NCBI GenBank assembly: GCA_937138625.1
Contig: CAKZPF010000004.1
Span: forward strand, 372,001-436,000
From: an uncultured Caulobacteraceae bacterium
GTDB lineage: Bacteria > Pseudomonadota > Alphaproteobacteria > Caulobacterales > Caulobacteraceae
Direction: 5' to 3'
Length of the DNA: 64,000 bases
Within the stretch, counting starts at the first letter, position 1. Each line of letters starts with the position of its first letter. The position numbers and the translations under genes are program-made. Under the pieces are notes generated by a model. That model was given only the letters and a program-made list of their open reading frames with translations, made no database searches and was not told the DNA's origin. Positions 55,606 through 64,000 of the stretch are shown here, piece by piece.

Positions 55606-56787
55606 ATGCGGGCTGGGATTGTCTTATGTGTGATGTTTGCGGGCTTGGTGCTGTTGGCACCGTTTGGCTCGATGGGCATTGCACCCTGGGTCTTCCTGGC
55701 GGCTCTGTTGGCCATGCCGCAGTCCTACTACTGGTCTTGGCCGCCCGAGGTGGCTTGGTGTTTATATGGCCTGGTGCTGTGGGCGGGCATCAGCATGAAT
55801 TGGGGTCGGTTCGACGTCCCGCCTCTTGAAAGCTACGCGGCCTTTGAAAAGCTTCAGATCCTGAAACTTGTGCTGTTGGTGATGGCCGCCACGGCGTTGA
55901 TCACCAGCTTGGCCATGCTGACAGATCGCTGGCGGCGGTGGCTGCGTGTGACGCTCGTGACCAGTACCGTCTTGATAGCCCTGATCCTGGGTCTTGAGGC
56001 TTTGTCGGGGGCCGAATTTTACCGCGTGCTGACCACAAAAATCGGCGAAGATTATGACCTGGCTTGGCGTATACGCAACGTGGGCCAAGGGGGCTATGTG
56101 CTGTTGTTGTTGTTCTGGCCAGTGGCGGTGTTGCTGTACCGGTGGGAACAGAAAAAGTGGTTGATCGGCTTGGTTCTGGGGACAGGGTTGTGCGCCCTGA
56201 GCTTTGATCGGTCGGCGCAAATCATGGCCATTTTGGCCTCAGGCGTGGTGTTTGCGGCCACGCTGTGGCGCTCGAAGGTGATGACCCTGTTGGTGCCCGC
56301 TTTGATGGCCATATCCATCGTTGGCATGCCCGCCCTGATGAGCGCCTTGTTGGGCAGTTTGCCCCAGGACAGCTTGCCCACATCCTGGCTGCAGCGGGTG
56401 GTGATGTGGCAGTTCACGGTCGATCAGATTTTCCAGAATGCCCTGTGGGGCTATGGGCTGGATGCCAGCCGCACCTTCGAGAAGGTGATCTCGGTGCGGG
56501 GGGTTGAAATGACCCAAATCCAGCTGCATCCCCATAATGCCGCCTTGCAGATTTGGCTGGAACTGGGGGCGATCGGGTCGGTTTTGGCCTCGTTCACCAT
56601 TCTCGCCCTGACCCCACTTTTGCAGCCGCTGTCGCGTCTGGATCGGGCTATGGTTCTGGCCAGTTTGACGAGCTTTTTTGTCATTGCCAATTTCAGCTTT
56701 GGCCTGTGGCAAGAGTGGTGGATCATGACCATAACCGTGGGGGTTTTGGCGGTGCTGCTGGCACGCGAGCCCAAAACCACCGTATGA
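55606..56787 (+). CDS. O-antigen ligase / Wzy-type membrane protein
   Basis: 393 residues with about ten membrane helices. A periplasmic loop carries VISVRGVEMTQIQLHPHNAA, and LHPHNAALQIWLELG is the usual WaaL/Wzy_C signature. It would attach or polymerise surface glycan on a lipid carrier. Starts 13 bp after thrS and precedes a GT2 gene by 13 bp. Confidence 0.82.
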   Translation: MRAGIVLCVMFAGLVLLAPFGSMGIAPWVFLAALLAMPQSYYWSWPPEVAWCLYGLVLWAGISMNWGRFDVPPLESYAAFEKLQILKLVLLVMAATALITSLAMLTDRWRRWLRVTLVTSTVLIALILGLEALSGAEFYRVLTTKIGEDYDLAWRIRNVGQGGYVLLLLFWPVAVLLYRWEQKKWLIGLVLGTGLCALSFDRSAQIMAILASGVVFAATLWRSKVMTLLVPALMAISIVGMPALMSALLGSLPQDSLPTSWLQRVVMWQFTVDQIFQNALWGYGLDASRTFEKVISVRGVEMTQIQLHPHNAALQIWLELGAIGSVLASFTILALTPLLQPLSRLDRAMVLASLTSFFVIANFSFGLWQEWWIMTITVGVLAVLLAREPKTTV

Positions 56788-56800
56788 CCGAGACCACCGT

Positions 56801-57715
56801 ATGACCACTGCCCCCACACCCGAGGCCGAGATCAGCGTTGTCATTGTCACCTATTATGCGGGGCCCAGCCTATTTGACACCCTGGCCGTCATATTAGAAA
56901 GCCCTGAAGTGCGTGAAGTGATCTTAGTTAACAATGGATCATCCCAAGCGGATTTGGCGGCGCTACAAAAAGCAGAAGCCCATCATGATCACCTGCGGTT
57001 GATCAGTGGGCATGGCAATGTGGGCTTTGCCGCCGGATGCAACCGGGGCGCCAAGGCTGCACAAGGCACCTTTCTGATGTTCCTCAATCCCGATGCCATT
57101 CCCAAACCTGAAGCGCTGAAACGCTTACGTGATGAATGTATGAAAATGGCCCGCCCCGCCCTAGTGGGCGCGCGCATCCTGCACCCCGATGGCCGTGAGC
57201 AGCGCGGCGGTCGCCGCGGTGAATTGACCTTGCTGGGGGCCATGGTGGTGATGCTGCGGCTGGGGCGTTTTTTTGAATCTACCGGTCATCGGTTCAAAAT
57301 TCATCGCGAAGATGAACCTCTGCCCAAGGGCCCGGTGGACATGCCCACCATCTCGGGCGCGGCCTTTATGATTCGTGCAGCCGATTACCGGGATCTTTGT
57401 GGTATGGACGAAGGCTTTTTCTTCCATGTCGATGATTTTGACCTGTGCCGGCGGGTGCGCGATGCCGGTGGGCGCGTACGATTCCATCCCCTGGCCGAGG
57501 TCACGCATCTGGGGGCCACCAGCGCCGTCAGCCCGCTTTTTGTCGAATGGCATAAGGGCAAGGGTTTGGTGCGCTTTTTCCTGAAGCACACCCGATCCCC
57601 TCTGGGCAAACTGGCAGCCCTGGCTTTGGCGCCCCTGATTATTGGGCTGTCTGTGGCGCGGCCTTTGGTGCGACGCGCGCTTGGCCGGAAAACACCCCCG
57701 CCTTCGACAGCTTAG
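56801..57715 (+). CDS. GT2-family glycosyltransferase (rhamnosyltransferase-like)
   Basis: 304 residues, GT-A fold: SVVIVTYYAG at the start, VNNGSSQADLAALQ, FLNPDAIPKPEAL (DxD-like), and FFFHVDDFDLCRRVRDAGG. A C-terminal amphipathic or membrane stretch follows. Forms a pair with the O-antigen ligase. Its 3' end overlaps the convergent HMG-CoA lyase-like gene by 77 bases. Confidence 0.85.
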   Translation: MTTAPTPEAEISVVIVTYYAGPSLFDTLAVILESPEVREVILVNNGSSQADLAALQKAEAHHDHLRLISGHGNVGFAAGCNRGAKAAQGTFLMFLNPDAIPKPEALKRLRDECMKMARPALVGARILHPDGREQRGGRRGELTLLGAMVVMLRLGRFFESTGHRFKIHREDEPLPKGPVDMPTISGAAFMIRAADYRDLCGMDEGFFFHVDDFDLCRRVRDAGGRVRFHPLAEVTHLGATSAVSPLFVEWHKGKGLVRFFLKHTRSPLGKLAALALAPLIIGLSVARPLVRRALGRKTPPPSTA

Positions 57716-58574
57716 AAGGCACCGGCCGCCCCAAAGGCGTCTTCAACCAATGGGCGGTTTCAATTAAGGCCTCTAGGTCCAGACCGGTTTCAAATCCCGC
57801 CCGATGCAACATATGCACCAAGTCTTCGGTGGCGATGTTGCCCGTGGCCGCGGGCGCAAACGGACAGCCCCCCATGCCGCCAACACTGGCATCCAAAATA
57901 TCAACGCCCGCTTCAACCGCGGCATAGGCATTGGCCAGCCCCGTGTTGCGGGTGTCGTGAAAATGAGCCCGCAACTGTGCCTGTGGCGCCACCGCACGCA
58001 CGGCTTTGATGACTTCGGTCACCGCCCAGGGCGTACCGGCGCCAATGGTATCGGCGATGGCAATCTCGACAATGCCCATTTCGGCCGCGGCCTTGGCCAT
58101 ACGCGCCACGTCCGCAGGCGGCACATCCCCATCAAAGGGGCAGCCAAAGGCCGTGGAGATCGTCACCGTCAACGGCATGCCATCCGCCCGGGCGGCGTGG
58201 GCCATTTCGGCCAAGATATCGAGCTGCTTGTTCCGGTCCGCGCCTTGGTTTTTTACGCCAAATCCATCGGATGCCGTCAGCACACCATTGACCTCGTCAA
58301 CGCCCGCATCGCACGCGCGGGCATACCCACGCACATTCAACGCCAGGCCAATGCGCGTCACATCTGGGTTGGGTGCCAAGCCTGCCATCACATCCTCGGC
58401 GTCTGCCATTTGCGGCACCAACTTCGGGTGCACAAAGGATGTGGCCTCGTACCGTTTGATGCCAGCCGCTTCTAATTTAGAAATCAGTGAAATCTTGTCT
58501 TGTGTGCTGAACAGCACCTTTTCATTTTGCAGCCCATCGCGGGGGCCCACATCAATGATCTCAATCTTGCGCAT
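57639..58574 (-). CDS. Hydroxymethylglutaryl-CoA lyase-like enzyme
   Basis: DRE-TIM barrel, 311 residues: EIIDVGPRDGLQNE, ATSFVHPKLVPQMADAE, AFGCPFDGDV, LRAHFHDTRNTGLANA and GGMGGCPFAPAATGN with the catalytic Cys. Cleaves HMG-CoA to acetoacetate and acetyl-CoA in leucine breakdown. Start at 58574 (MRKIEIID). No other leucine-catabolic gene is near. It overlaps the ArnT-like gene upstream by 14 bases. Confidence 0.88.
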   Translation of the reverse strand: MRKIEIIDVGPRDGLQNEKVLFSTQDKISLISKLEAAGIKRYEATSFVHPKLVPQMADAEDVMAGLAPNPDVTRIGLALNVRGYARACDAGVDEVNGVLTASDGFGVKNQGADRNKQLDILAEMAHAARADGMPLTVTISTAFGCPFDGDVPPADVARMAKAAAEMGIVEIAIADTIGAGTPWAVTEVIKAVRAVAPQAQLRAHFHDTRNTGLANAYAAVEAGVDILDASVGGMGGCPFAPAATGNIATEDLVHMLHRAGFETGLDLEALIETAHWLKTPLGRPVPSKLSKAGVFSGQARVAPKAAPQTAQ

Positions 58575-60198
58575 GATCCGTCTCTGGTTGTTTGTCTTCC
58601 GGCCCGATGATGGCCAGCACCACCGGATCACCTTTGGAATAATTATATCCCCAAATTGTGGTCAGAACAGGCCGCCACGGGCACAAACCTTCAAGGATCG
58701 GCAGCGCCTTGGCGTCCAGCACCCCATAGGGCGCGCCACAGACCTCGCCCGGGGTTTCCACCAACTGCGTCTCCGTGCCCAAGCCAAAGACCAAACTGGG
58801 CTCGCTGAAGCCAGAGCTCGCCACCGTCTCGCCTTGCCAGCCTGACATCACAAGGGCCTCTTTCACCCGCTTGGCCACCCACAAATCTTGTGCGCCCACG
58901 GCCACCACCGTCAGCGACAAATGGGCCACGAAACCTGCCGCCGTCAACATCATCACAGAACCCGCAAAGCCGTTGCGAAACACAGCCCATGCCCCCCACG
59001 CGCCACCGACCAAAACAAAGCCCGCAAACAACCAACCCGCCATCGGGTCGCCACTATAAAGTTGCGGCACAACAATCATCACCGCCGCCAAGGCCACGGC
59101 CCCCAGCATCACCACCAAGGCCCCCAGAACACGACGCCAGCGCCCCAAAGGCATGGCCCCCATCAGGCCCAAACCCACAACCCCCGCATAGGTCGGCAAA
59201 GCATAATGGGCAAGCTTGGTGGGCATCAGTTCAAATACCAACAGCCCCGGCAGGCTCATGGCCAGCAGGGCCATCACCACCGGCTGGCGACGATACACCC
59301 ATCCCGCATAGACGGCCGCGGGCAACAGTACGGAGGCGGGCCACAAACCAAACGGCAACAGGGCCGTGTGCAGGCCAAAGGGTCCGCCATGGCGCTCATG
59401 GCCGCCAGCCAATTTCGGCGCCAGATCGCCACCCACCGACAACTGCCAAAACATCCCATCCGTAATATGGGTGATGGCCACGGCCCAGGGCACCACCAAC
59501 AGCCCGAACAAGCCGATCCCCCACAGGTTCAGCAATGGCCGCGCCCACCCCCAGCGCCGCACCATGCCCAAAACCAAAATCATCAAGCCCGCCAGTAAGG
59601 GGGCCACCGGCCCCTTCACCAAAACCGCCAACCCCAACGCCATCCAAAACACCACACTCAGCCAGGCCAAAGGGCGCGGGTGGGTCTCGTTGGCCGCTTG
59701 GGGTTTTTGCCCCTCGAGGAACAATTTCAACACCACCATCAAGGCGACTGTGGTCAGACCCGTTAGCAGGGCATCGGTTTTGGCAATCGCCGCCTCAATG
59801 CCCAAGGTCAGGGAACTGGCATACAAAATCCCACCCAGCCGTGCGGTCAACATGGGCATGGCCCCGCCCAGTCCCCACACCACAGCAGCAGCAGCCAGCA
59901 TCGCCCCCAAAAGCGAAGGCAACCGATAAGACCAAATCTGATCCACCGCACCCGTCACAGTGGCGCTGGCGGTTTGCAACCAATAGATGCCCGCCGGTTT
60001 TTTATAGCGCGGGGCCTCTTGGAAGCGGATATCCAAAAGATCACCGGTTTCCACCATTTGCCGACTGGCCTGGGCAAAGCGCGACTCGTCACGATCAAGG
60101 GCCGGCAGCAAAACCGCCTGCGGCAGGGCGCAGGCCAGCACCACAAAAGCCGCCAAGAACATGCCCAACCAATCGGTGTGTGGTTTTTTCTGGTCCAA
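58561..60198 (-). CDS. ArnT/PMT-like membrane glycosyltransferase
   Basis: 545 residues with about twelve membrane helices. First periplasmic loop has the GT-C acidic motif LPALDRDESRFAQASRQM and RFQEAPRYKKPAGIYWL, as in ArnT, which moves 4-amino-arabinose from undecaprenyl phosphate to lipid A. Start is TTG at 60198: GAGG stands five bases upstream, while the ATG at residue 13 has none. Diverges from a GT2 gene 60 bp away, which could make the lipid-linked sugar. Confidence 0.85.
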   Translation of the reverse strand: MDQKKPHTDWLGMFLAAFVVLACALPQAVLLPALDRDESRFAQASRQMVETGDLLDIRFQEAPRYKKPAGIYWLQTASATVTGAVDQIWSYRLPSLLGAMLAAAAVVWGLGGAMPMLTARLGGILYASSLTLGIEAAIAKTDALLTGLTTVALMVVLKLFLEGQKPQAANETHPRPLAWLSVVFWMALGLAVLVKGPVAPLLAGLMILVLGMVRRWGWARPLLNLWGIGLFGLLVVPWAVAITHITDGMFWQLSVGGDLAPKLAGGHERHGGPFGLHTALLPFGLWPASVLLPAAVYAGWVYRRQPVVMALLAMSLPGLLVFELMPTKLAHYALPTYAGVVGLGLMGAMPLGRWRRVLGALVVMLGAVALAAVMIVVPQLYSGDPMAGWLFAGFVLVGGAWGAWAVFRNGFAGSVMMLTAAGFVAHLSLTVVAVGAQDLWVAKRVKEALVMSGWQGETVASSGFSEPSLVFGLGTETQLVETPGEVCGAPYGVLDAKALPILEGLCPWRPVLTTIWGYNYSKGDPVVLAIIGPEDKQPETDHAQD

Positions 60199-60258
60199 TG
60201 CCGCCTCAGGGGTTATGACAGGTTCATATTCACTGACGCCAACTGGATCATCTGTCAA

Positions 60259-60999
60259 ATGCCCAATTCTGCTTCTGCTGATCAAACCCCCGAAGTCTCG
60301 GTGGTTTTGCCTGTGTATAACGAGGAGGGCGCTATCGCCGACTTGGTGGCGGAGATTGCAACCGCCTTTCAAGGCACGCCCCATGAAATCGTGGTGGTTG
60401 ATGATGGCTCGACCGATCAAACCCGCAGCATTTTACAAGGCCTGAAAAGCACCTACCCGCAGCTGCGGCCCTTTACCCACGCCCAAAATGCCGGGCAATC
60501 GCGCGCGATCCGCAGCGGGGTGGAAAAGGCCGCAGCCCCTATCATTGTCACCCTGGATGGAGATGGCCAAAACCCACCCCATGACGCACCAAAACTGGTG
60601 GAACGGCTGAAGCTCGCGCCCGATCTGGGCATGGTCCAGGGCCGCCGTGCCAAACGACAAGACAACGCCTCGAAGCGCTGGGCCTCGCGCTTGGCCAATG
60701 GCGTGCGCAAGCGTTTGCTGAATGATGGCTCTGATGATTCGGGCTGTGGACTGAAAGCCATTCGCCGCGATGTGTTTTTGAACTTGCCCTATTTTGATCA
60801 CATGCACCGCTATATGGCGGCCCTGGTGGTGCGAGAGGGGTTGTTGGTGGCCTTTGAGGATGTCGACCACCGCCACCGCACCACGGGCACCTCGAAATAT
60901 ACGAATTTGGGGCGTTTGTTTGCCGCACTTAGCGATCTGGTGGGGGTGATGTGGCTGCGCAGCCGCCGTCGCCAACACGGCCAGGTGCATGAGCTGTGA
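60259..60999 (+). CDS. GT2 polyprenyl-phosphate glycosyltransferase (DPM1/ArnC-like)
   Basis: 246 residues: SVVLPVYNEEGAI, VVVDDGSTDQTRSIL, TLDGDGQNPPHDA and HRHRTTGTSKYTNLGR are typical of dolichol- or undecaprenyl-phosphate sugar transferases. It lacks the two C-terminal membrane helices of ArnC, so it resembles the soluble DPM1 type. Expected to load a sugar onto undecaprenyl phosphate for the divergent ArnT-like enzyme. Confidence 0.85.
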   Translation: MPNSASADQTPEVSVVLPVYNEEGAIADLVAEIATAFQGTPHEIVVVDDGSTDQTRSILQGLKSTYPQLRPFTHAQNAGQSRAIRSGVEKAAAPIIVTLDGDGQNPPHDAPKLVERLKLAPDLGMVQGRRAKRQDNASKRWASRLANGVRKRLLNDGSDDSGCGLKAIRRDVFLNLPYFDHMHRYMAALVVREGLLVAFEDVDHRHRTTGTSKYTNLGRLFAALSDLVGVMWLRSRRRQHGQVHEL

Positions 61000-61064
61000 G
61001 TCAAACCCACAGCCCCGGCGATATGCGTTTCGAATTTGCTAAGAGTTTGTGCTAGCCTGCGATC

Positions 61065-61481
61065 ATGCTGGGTGCGTTTCCACTCTTGTTGATTCCCATT
61101 GTGCTTTACAATGTCATCGCCTTTGGCGGTTCGGCATTGGAAGGCCCAGAAACTGTGGTCAAACGCCTGAATGAGGCCATTATCATTGTGCCGATGCATT
61201 CCGGAATGGACTGGACCATCAGTGCGGCCGACCTGTTGATTGTGATGGGCTTGGCGCTGTTGTTCGTCGAGCTGTTGAAGTCCACCTCGTCGCACAAGGT
61301 GGCGATCATCAATCACTCGTTTTCCATGCTGCTGTTCATTGCCTGTTTGGTGGAATTTCTGCTGTTCGAGGCTTTTGCCACCTCGGTGTTTTTCATTCTG
61401 ATGATGATGACGTTGTTGGACGTTTTGGCGGGCTTTATCGTCACCATTTTGGCGGCCCGGCGGGATTTGAATGTGGGCTAG
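61065..61481 (+). CDS. Small four-helix membrane protein (138 aa)
   Basis: Four predicted membrane helices at about 1-20, 47-68, 82-103 and 106-132, with short loops. No motif I know. The loop after helix 1 (ALEGPETVVKRLNEAIIIVP) is the longest non-membrane part. Conserved-looking but unnamed; 65 bp after the GT2 gene and in the same direction. Confidence 0.7.
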   Translation: MLGAFPLLLIPIVLYNVIAFGGSALEGPETVVKRLNEAIIIVPMHSGMDWTISAADLLIVMGLALLFVELLKSTSSHKVAIINHSFSMLLFIACLVEFLLFEAFATSVFFILMMMTLLDVLAGFIVTILAARRDLNVG

Positions 61482-61586
61482 CGCCGCATTAGGCAAACAG
61501 CAAAAATACCACCGTTGCCAGTGTCAGGTCCAAAATTCGATCTTTGGGCAGTAAGATCCGAGGGGCCATGCGTTTTATCATTGGTC

Positions 61587-61949
61587 TTAAACGTCCCGTT
61601 CGCCGTGCTTGCCGCGCGAGGGACGGCGGTCATCGGGGCCAGAATATTCCCGGTTGAGATAGGCTTTTTTTGCCTGCTGGCGCACCACGGGCCCCGCGCG
61701 CAAACCCCGGCGTTCAGACCCAGACAGCGCCTGAGCGCCCAAACTGGCCAGGGGGCCATAGCCCTCTTCCGGATGCTGGTGGTGGCGATCCCCTTGGGGC
61801 TGATCATGGCTTTGGCGTTCGCCCACTGGCACCAAATCGGTGCCTGGCTCGTCTTTGTCAGTATGCCGTTCGGGCTCTGACATCTTCTGTCGACGCAATT
61901 TGCGATCGCGACGACTGGGGTCTGTGGGTCTGATGGGGCCGATTTCCAT
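61587..61949 (-). CDS. Small basic hypothetical protein (120 aa)
   Basis: Start at 61949 is supported by AGGAGG five bases upstream. Rich in Arg, Asp, Gln and Pro, low in hydrophobic residues, probably disordered. N-terminal PTDPSRRDRKLRRQKM and C-terminal KKAYLNREYSGPDDRRPSRG are the only structured-looking segments; the latter type of ending (AYLxxEYSGPxDRR) I have seen in other alphaproteobacterial hypotheticals. Function unknown; sits between two plus-strand genes. Confidence 0.6.
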   Translation of the reverse strand: MEIGPIRPTDPSRRDRKLRRQKMSEPERHTDKDEPGTDLVPVGERQSHDQPQGDRHHQHPEEGYGPLASLGAQALSGSERRGLRAGPVVRQQAKKAYLNREYSGPDDRRPSRGKHGERDV

Positions 61950-62070
61950 GCCTTCCTCCTGCCCTTCCCCATGCAAGAGAGGGGCCAAAGCCATCACTCG
62001 CTAAAGTTGCGCCACATTAAGGAGGTGGAAACTCGGTGTTTTTTAAGGGTTTCATGCCAATATTGCCTCC

Positions 62071-63732
62071 ATGAAAATGCCGCAACAGGCTGCATCATCC
62101 GCCGATCAAGACGGCGTGCTGCGGGATGCCTTGCATCTCGCGGGCTATGCTGTGTTTGAATCCGACGACAGCGGTGTTTTGTTTTGGCAGCCCCAGACCT
62201 GGACCTGCTTGGGCTTGCCTGAGGCGGAAATCGAGGCCCTTTCCACACAAACCGCCCTGCACGAAGCCATTGGCCCCCAGGCCCTGTTGCGCCAACGGAT
62301 GATGGAAACCGCGCGAGCCCGTGGCAGCAGCTATCGTCTTGAATATCAGTTGACCCGGCCTAATGGCCAAAGCGTGTGGCTCGAGGAACGAGGCTGTTGG
62401 CGCAAAGGGCCGAAGGCGCCGCGTCTTATGGCCGTGCTGCGTCCGATTTCTGAGCGCAAGCGCCGCGAAGCTCGCCTTGAATTTTTAACCTCGCACGACG
62501 AGCTGACAGGCGTGTTCAACCGCACCCGTCTGCGCGAAGAATTGGAACACAAAATCGCCGAGTCCACCCGCTCCAAACGCCACTGGGTTTACATCTTGGC
62601 CGGCATTGATGAATTGGGATTTGTAAATGCGGATTATGGCTTTGATGTCGCCGACCAGGTCATTGCCGGCGTGGCGCGGCGCTTGGGCCAAAACCTGGAT
62701 GAAGATGCCTGTGTAGGCCGCGCCGCCGGCGCTAAGTTTGGCCTGGTGATGGGCTTGAACACCCCCCAGGATCTGAAAACAATCACCCAACATTTGATCG
62801 CCATCGTCCGCGAGCCCGTGATTGACACCTCGGCCGGCCCCGTGGCCACCAGCATTTCCATTGGTGCCGTCTGGCTGTCCGAGGACCGGCCGACCTCGGA
62901 AGCCACCATGGCCGCCGCCGAAAGCGCCTTGGAAAGCGCTCGTCAAAACGGGCGCGGCAGTTTTGAACTCGCCACCGATGAGGTCGGCAAACAAGGTCGC
63001 CGTCGCCGCAATGCCTCCTTGGCCGAGGGGCTGGTCTGTGCCCTAAACGAGGGGCGCATTCACCTGGCTTATCAACCCATTGTCGACGCCCACACCCGCA
63101 AAGTGCGCCACTATGAAGCCCTGATCCGTATGGAAGACGAGGCAGGCGAGATCCGCCCGGCCGGTGAATTTATCGAAGCCGCCGAAGCCCTGGGCCTGAT
63201 TCACCTCTTGGACGTGCGTGCCTTGGAAATCGCCCTCAAGCAGCTTGAGGCCCGACCCGATATCCATTTGGCCGTCAATGTTTCGGCGGCGTCTGTTCAA
63301 GACGTGCAAACGGCTGACCCGTACCTAAGCCTGATCGAAACGCGGCCGGATCTCGCTAAACGCTTAATTGTCGAGCTGACAGAGACCAGTCTCGCCACCG
63401 ATCGCAAACGCACCGCTGATTTTGTACGTCGCCTCCGCACAGCAGGCGCCCGCTTTTCCATTGATGATTTTGGTGCTGGCTACACCTCGTTCCAGAACCT
63501 ATTGGCCTTTGACGTTGACCAAGTGAAAATCGATGGTGAATTCATCAAGGACTTCAGCCAGAACCCGCAAAATCAAACCTTTGTGCGCACCTTGGTGGAT
63601 TTGGCGAAAAACTTCCGCCTCGAGACGGTGGGCGAATGGGTGGACACCGAAGAAGACGCACAAGCCCTCCGAGACTTGGGTCTTGATGCGCTACAAGGGT
63701 TTTATTTAGGCAAGCCTGATCTCAAGCTATAG
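62071..63732 (+). CDS. PAS-GGDEF-EAL protein with degenerate GGDEF, putative c-di-GMP phosphodiesterase
   Basis: 553 residues, no membrane helix. A PAS-like domain (about 20-130), a GGDEF domain whose active site reads AGAKF (residues 219-223) instead of GGDEF, so it should not make c-di-GMP, and an EAL domain with YEALIRM (Glu349), LAVNVSA, ELTETSL, SIDDFGAGYTS and VKIDGEFIKD, the residues needed for hydrolysis. It probably lowers c-di-GMP, with the dead GGDEF perhaps binding GTP as a regulator. Controls motility, adhesion or matrix in relatives. Confidence 0.88.
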   Translation: MKMPQQAASSADQDGVLRDALHLAGYAVFESDDSGVLFWQPQTWTCLGLPEAEIEALSTQTALHEAIGPQALLRQRMMETARARGSSYRLEYQLTRPNGQSVWLEERGCWRKGPKAPRLMAVLRPISERKRREARLEFLTSHDELTGVFNRTRLREELEHKIAESTRSKRHWVYILAGIDELGFVNADYGFDVADQVIAGVARRLGQNLDEDACVGRAAGAKFGLVMGLNTPQDLKTITQHLIAIVREPVIDTSAGPVATSISIGAVWLSEDRPTSEATMAAAESALESARQNGRGSFELATDEVGKQGRRRRNASLAEGLVCALNEGRIHLAYQPIVDAHTRKVRHYEALIRMEDEAGEIRPAGEFIEAAEALGLIHLLDVRALEIALKQLEARPDIHLAVNVSAASVQDVQTADPYLSLIETRPDLAKRLIVELTETSLATDRKRTADFVRRLRTAGARFSIDDFGAGYTSFQNLLAFDVDQVKIDGEFIKDFSQNPQNQTFVRTLVDLAKNFRLETVGEWVDTEEDAQALRDLGLDALQGFYLGKPDLKL

Positions 63733-63747
63733 GGGGTCACAGTCGCC

Positions 63748-64000
63748 CTAGGGCTTTTGCCCTTGTTGACTGTTTTTCATCCGTGTCACCTCCGCCTGCA
63801 AATCCGAAAGCTGTGCTTGCAGAGTTTGTAAGTCACTGCCCGCAGACGCTTCTGGTGATGGCGCCTGAGATGATGACGTTTGAGATGAGGCCTCGGTGGT
63901 TTGCGTTTGGGGTTTGGCGCTAGGCGCAAACGGATTGAAAGCGGTCATGGCCTGATTAAAGAGTGCCATGTTGGCTTCGACTTGCTGTTCAAACATTTTC
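63748..64000 (-). CDS. phaR: C-terminal part of polyhydroxyalkanoate regulator PhaR (gene continues past the window)
   Basis: The frame is open to the right edge and ends at 63748. It encodes ANMALFNQAMTAFNPFAPS, a Ser/Thr/Gln linker and a final coiled coil (DLQTLQAQLSDLQAEVTRM), the pattern of the PhaR C-terminus. PhaR represses phasin and PHA genes in many alphaproteobacteria. The DNA-binding N-terminus is outside the window. Confidence 0.65.
   Translation of the reverse strand, partial: KMFEQQVEANMALFNQAMTAFNPFAPSAKPQTQTTEASSQTSSSQAPSPEASAGSDLQTLQAQLSDLQAEVTRMKNSQQGQKP

Noticed and set aside
61515-61880. 121-codon plus-strand ORF with a membrane-like stretch
   Set aside because: Antisense to the minus-strand gene at 61587-61949, which has AGGAGG; no ribosome site of its own.

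Overview
The window reads as a chromosome segment of a Gram-negative alphaproteobacterium, probably Rhodospirillales-like or a related lineage. The evidence is gene order: ftsE-ftsX-DUF218-plsC; gap-pgk-class I aldolase; zapA-(6S RNA)-5-FCL; ruvCAB-ybgC-tolQRAB-pal-cpoB-tilS-ftsH; rluD-rpoH. The alphaproteobacterial form of SerC and a PhaR tail at the right edge agree with this. Genes are tightly packed with many ATGA overlaps. No tRNA, rRNA, CRISPR array, insertion sequence or phage gene was seen.

Layout. 1-8.2 kb is an accessory island: the tail of one unknown gene, a 1013-residue LysM protein on the minus strand, then three consecutive plus-strand genes for Asn/Gln/Pro/Gly/Trp-rich proteins that look like diverged paralogues, and a fourth unrelated unknown gene. 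A strong match to a sigma-54 promoter stands before the first paralogue. 8.2-17.5 kb holds tlpA, an LptM-like lipoprotein, hpt, a zinc-ribbon membrane protein, ftsEX, a DUF218 protein, plsC, hisC, a methyltransferase, a small disordered protein in its own transcription unit, and gloB. 17.5-24.4 kb is a minus-strand block: suhB, efp, a Sel1 protein, thiE, a tiny His/Asp/Glu-rich exported peptide, and the glycolytic set gap-pgk-fba. 24.6-39.4 kb is a long plus-strand run: zapA, 6S RNA locus, 5-FCL, ymdB, yebC, ruvCAB, the whole Tol-Pal operon, tilS, ftsH, folP and thiD. 40-45.5 kb: a DMT exporter, glutathione peroxidase, serC, an exported creatininase-family protein, a PagL-type lipid A deacylase and purA. 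45.6-47.7 kb is a second accessory gene, a LysM-like plus GNAT-like fusion. 47.7-64 kb: rpoH, rluD, folE, cysS, an Fe-S scaffold, yidD, thrS, a surface-polysaccharide set (O-antigen ligase, two GT2 enzymes, an ArnT-like transferase), an HMG-CoA lyase-like enzyme, a protein with degenerate GGDEF and apparently intact EAL domain, and the C-terminus of phaR.

How the genes fit together. Much of the window concerns the envelope and division: FtsEX, ZapA and Tol-Pal act in constriction, FtsH and RpoH in proteostasis, and PlsC, PagL, the O-antigen ligase and the ArnT-like pair in building and modifying the outer leaflet. The most unusual part is the first 7.4 kb. Those proteins lack signal peptides, have Asp-rich EF-hand-like loops and low-complexity tails of prion-like composition, and are the best candidates here for an undescribed system, perhaps a surface or matrix material; that role is inference only.
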